This document shows, one piece after another, positions 62,485-64,000 of a DNA stretch of 64,000 nucleotides. The stretch covers positions 174,941-238,940 of the forward strand of contig RHPI01002161.1 in NCBI GenBank assembly GCA_009103225.1. Direction: 5' to 3'. Made by a program: the position numbers and the translations under genes. Position 1 is the stretch's first letter; the number at the start of each line of letters is the position of its first letter. Origin of the DNA: Chlorokybus atmophyticus (taxonomy: Eukaryota; Streptophyta; Chlorokybophyceae; Chlorokybales; Chlorokybaceae). The notes beneath the pieces were generated by a model. That model saw only the letters and a program-made list of their open reading frames with translations, did no database searches and was not told where the DNA came from.

Positions 62485-63644
62485 TTTATTTCACACATGC
62501 ATCATTACATGGTTAAAAACACAAAGTCGATTGGAAAAAAATAAAAAATCCATACAACATCTATGAACAGCCTTTTTCTCAATATTTTAATTAAAGAACA
62601 CTTGCACCTTTATTACACTTGTGCGTGTATAGTATTCTTATGTTGTGATATCAGCATATAATATGTACTATTAAATATTATGTGATATACGCGAATGAGC
62701 ACTGTTTGCAATTATAATTGATGAATCACAATCATAACAATCATAACAAATTGATGATTATCCCGTCAACCTTAACGATTGTGTTTCAAATTACGCGCTT
62801 TTGTTGGGTCCAACAGGCAGAGCATGCTTGAGCAAAATGATAAAATGGTCGGTACTGGAAAATATGCATGTGTCAATTGTACGGATATTTTTAATAAGCT
62901 ATCCTTATATTATCAATGAGCCTGATACAATCTCAATGAAACAGCTTAGAATGTGCTGAGAAAAACTTATGCTGAAGATGTGCTGGTGTGCTGACTGCAT
63001 GAGTGCATGGGTGTTGAGTGTCATGCCTTGCATCTGATGTAAACTACCTTGTCAATTTGCTGGCAGGTTGGTTTACTCGGTAAGTCACGTTGTAATGCTT
63101 GAGAATTAATACATCCATTTCGGCAGGCTGCATGCGCGCAATCGTATGCACTTAACCCGGGAGGTGTATTCTACCGGCACGGTTTACCGCGCCTTTTCAA
63201 ACAATAACAATGATTTCACATTACATATGCCGCCGCAGCGGTCTAGGCAAAGCTGCTGCTGACACGAGCCCGGTCTGTAAAAACCACTGGTGGCCAACTG
63301 CAACACCTGCCACCGGCAACAGTCGGTCATGCAAACACAGCCACCTTGGCAAGCGTACCGGTGATACCCGCGGGACAGCGGAAGTACGACTGGTCTCCAC
63401 CGGCTGCCACTCCGCGGCTCCTCTGCCATGTCAGCTAGAGCGCGCCCCTCCGTCTGACACATTTGTCAGCAGCAAATCCACGACGCAGCCAGACCCCAGT
63501 TAACAGCACAGTTAGTCAGACCCCAAGCCTTGCGGAAATTCACGATAGCAGAGGCCAATCCCTATCAAAGAAGGTACAAGCGCTAATATCTGCTTGGAAA
63601 AAATGTAGCAAGACCGCGTCAAGTAACTGAGCCACAGCAAGCCT

Positions 63645-63999
63645 TTAACTGCGCATTTGTTCTGAAGAGACAACACTCCTGTACACGTGGCGCTGTACAG
63701 GCGGCGGCGGCAGTGGCGGCGGCGGAGGCGACGAGGTGAGGAACATTGCCGCCCTGCATGCTACACATGTAGCTGCGTTTGTAGAGCATCGCATTGCCCT
63801 ATTTCGCACATTGTAGGGCGTGCATTGTGAACTCTGTGTGTACGGCAGGGCGCAGTGTGCAAGCAGAGAAGTTGTGTGCGTGCATGTGTGCAATGGCGGC
63901 GGCGGTGGTGGCGGCGAGCTGTGCGCCCAGCGCGTTGTGCATGAGGTTAAGGGAGTTGCCGAGCTCAAGCGGGAGGGTGCGAGGCGGGGCTGCGGACAT
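63645..63999 (-). CDS. Possible small hypothetical protein
   Basis: ATG 63999 on the minus strand begins MSAAPPRTLPLELGNSLNLM and runs into an Ala-rich helix-prone stretch (GAQLAATTAAAIAHMHAHNF). A GT donor near 63845 and an AG acceptor near 63750 could join it to a Pro-rich exon ending SSEQMRS. Only composition supports this, the phase is not firm, and no family is recognised. Confidence 0.3.
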   Translation of the reverse strand, partial: CPQPRLAPSRLSSATPLTSCTTRWAHSSPPPPPPPLHTCTHTTSLLAHCALPYTQSSQCTPYNVRNRAMRCSTNAATCVACRAAMFLTSSPPPPPLPPPPVQRHVYRSVVSSEQMRS

Positions 64000-64000
64000 A

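Larger units (their letters stand above)
61260..63110. other. AT-rich, gene-free island
   Basis: Between about 61.26 and 63.11 kb the sequence is visibly AT-rich (runs such as TTTTTTATATAG, AAAAAATAAAAAATCC) unlike the rest of the window. No frame of note is present on either strand. Short inverted repeats (GCATTGTC...GACAATG near 61860 and 62175), a TA microsatellite palindrome and a T-tailed hairpin lie inside. I recognise no organelle gene or known element. Confidence 0.6.

Noticed and set aside
61260-63110. Plastid or mitochondrial DNA insertion with genes
   Set aside because: No organelle protein, rRNA or tRNA gene could be recognised; it is left as an unexplained AT-rich island.
63184-63462. 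92-residue minus-strand frame near 63.3 kb
   Set aside because: No splice partner, start context or motif supports it.

Overview
The window looks like nuclear DNA of a green alga (Viridiplantae) from a lineage that builds, or recently built, flagella. Its genes have many short GT-AG introns and use all three standard stop codons. The eIF4A-III homologue carries the plant-type DESD motif II. A KIF6-like kinesin-9 lies beside a TEDC1 homologue, both tied to cilia or centrioles. Simple repeats rich in TGCATGCA are common. There are two assembly gaps (12669-13108 and 32242-32366).

Layout. 1-5.6 kb: a Pro-rich protein with filamin/Ig-like repeats, broken by many frameshifts. 5.7-9.4 kb: decayed genes of giant-virus (Nucleocytoviricota) type, namely a 5'-truncated ribonucleotide reductase small subunit and two Cys-containing, C-terminally anchored membrane proteins resembling virion membrane or entry-fusion families. 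9.4-12.5 kb: no recognisable gene, diverged repeats. 12.6-14.3 kb: an unidentified gene with a glycine-rich hydrophobic C-terminus, interrupted by a gap. Just after the gap lies a 216-bp exact copy of part of the EXO70 gene 7 kb away, so a misassembly or a very recent duplication is likely. 14.9-15.9 kb: a 943-bp element with about 190-bp terminal direct repeats. 18.2-22.3 kb: EXO70 (+). 22.4-24.1 kb: TraB-domain protein (-). 24.4-29.6 kb: kinesin-9 (+). 29.9-33.5 kb: TEDC1 (-), whose start codon is 5 bp from that of a zinc deaminase (+, 33.5-35.3 kb). 35.8 kb: tRNA-Ile(AAU). 37.5-40.3 kb: DONSON (-). 41.0-45.2 kb: mitochondrial EF-G (+). 46.6-47.6 kb: small low-complexity protein (-). 48.8-50.3 kb: multi-pass membrane protein (+). 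51.5-53.0 kb: unidentified gene (+). 54.4-56.6 kb: eIF4A-III (-). 57.0-59.0 kb: PPR/TPR-like protein (+). 59.3-60.7 kb: prion-like Y/Q/G-rich protein (-). 61.3-63.1 kb: an AT-rich, gene-free island. 63.6-64.0 kb: a possible small gene (-).

The intact genes cover secretion (EXO70), cilia and centrioles (kinesin-9, TEDC1), replication (DONSON), mitochondrial translation (EF-G) and RNA biology (eIF4A-III). Most are arranged as divergent pairs. Long near-perfect palindromes recur inside introns. All exon models were built by eye from splice signals and protein similarity recalled from the families; no alignment was run.
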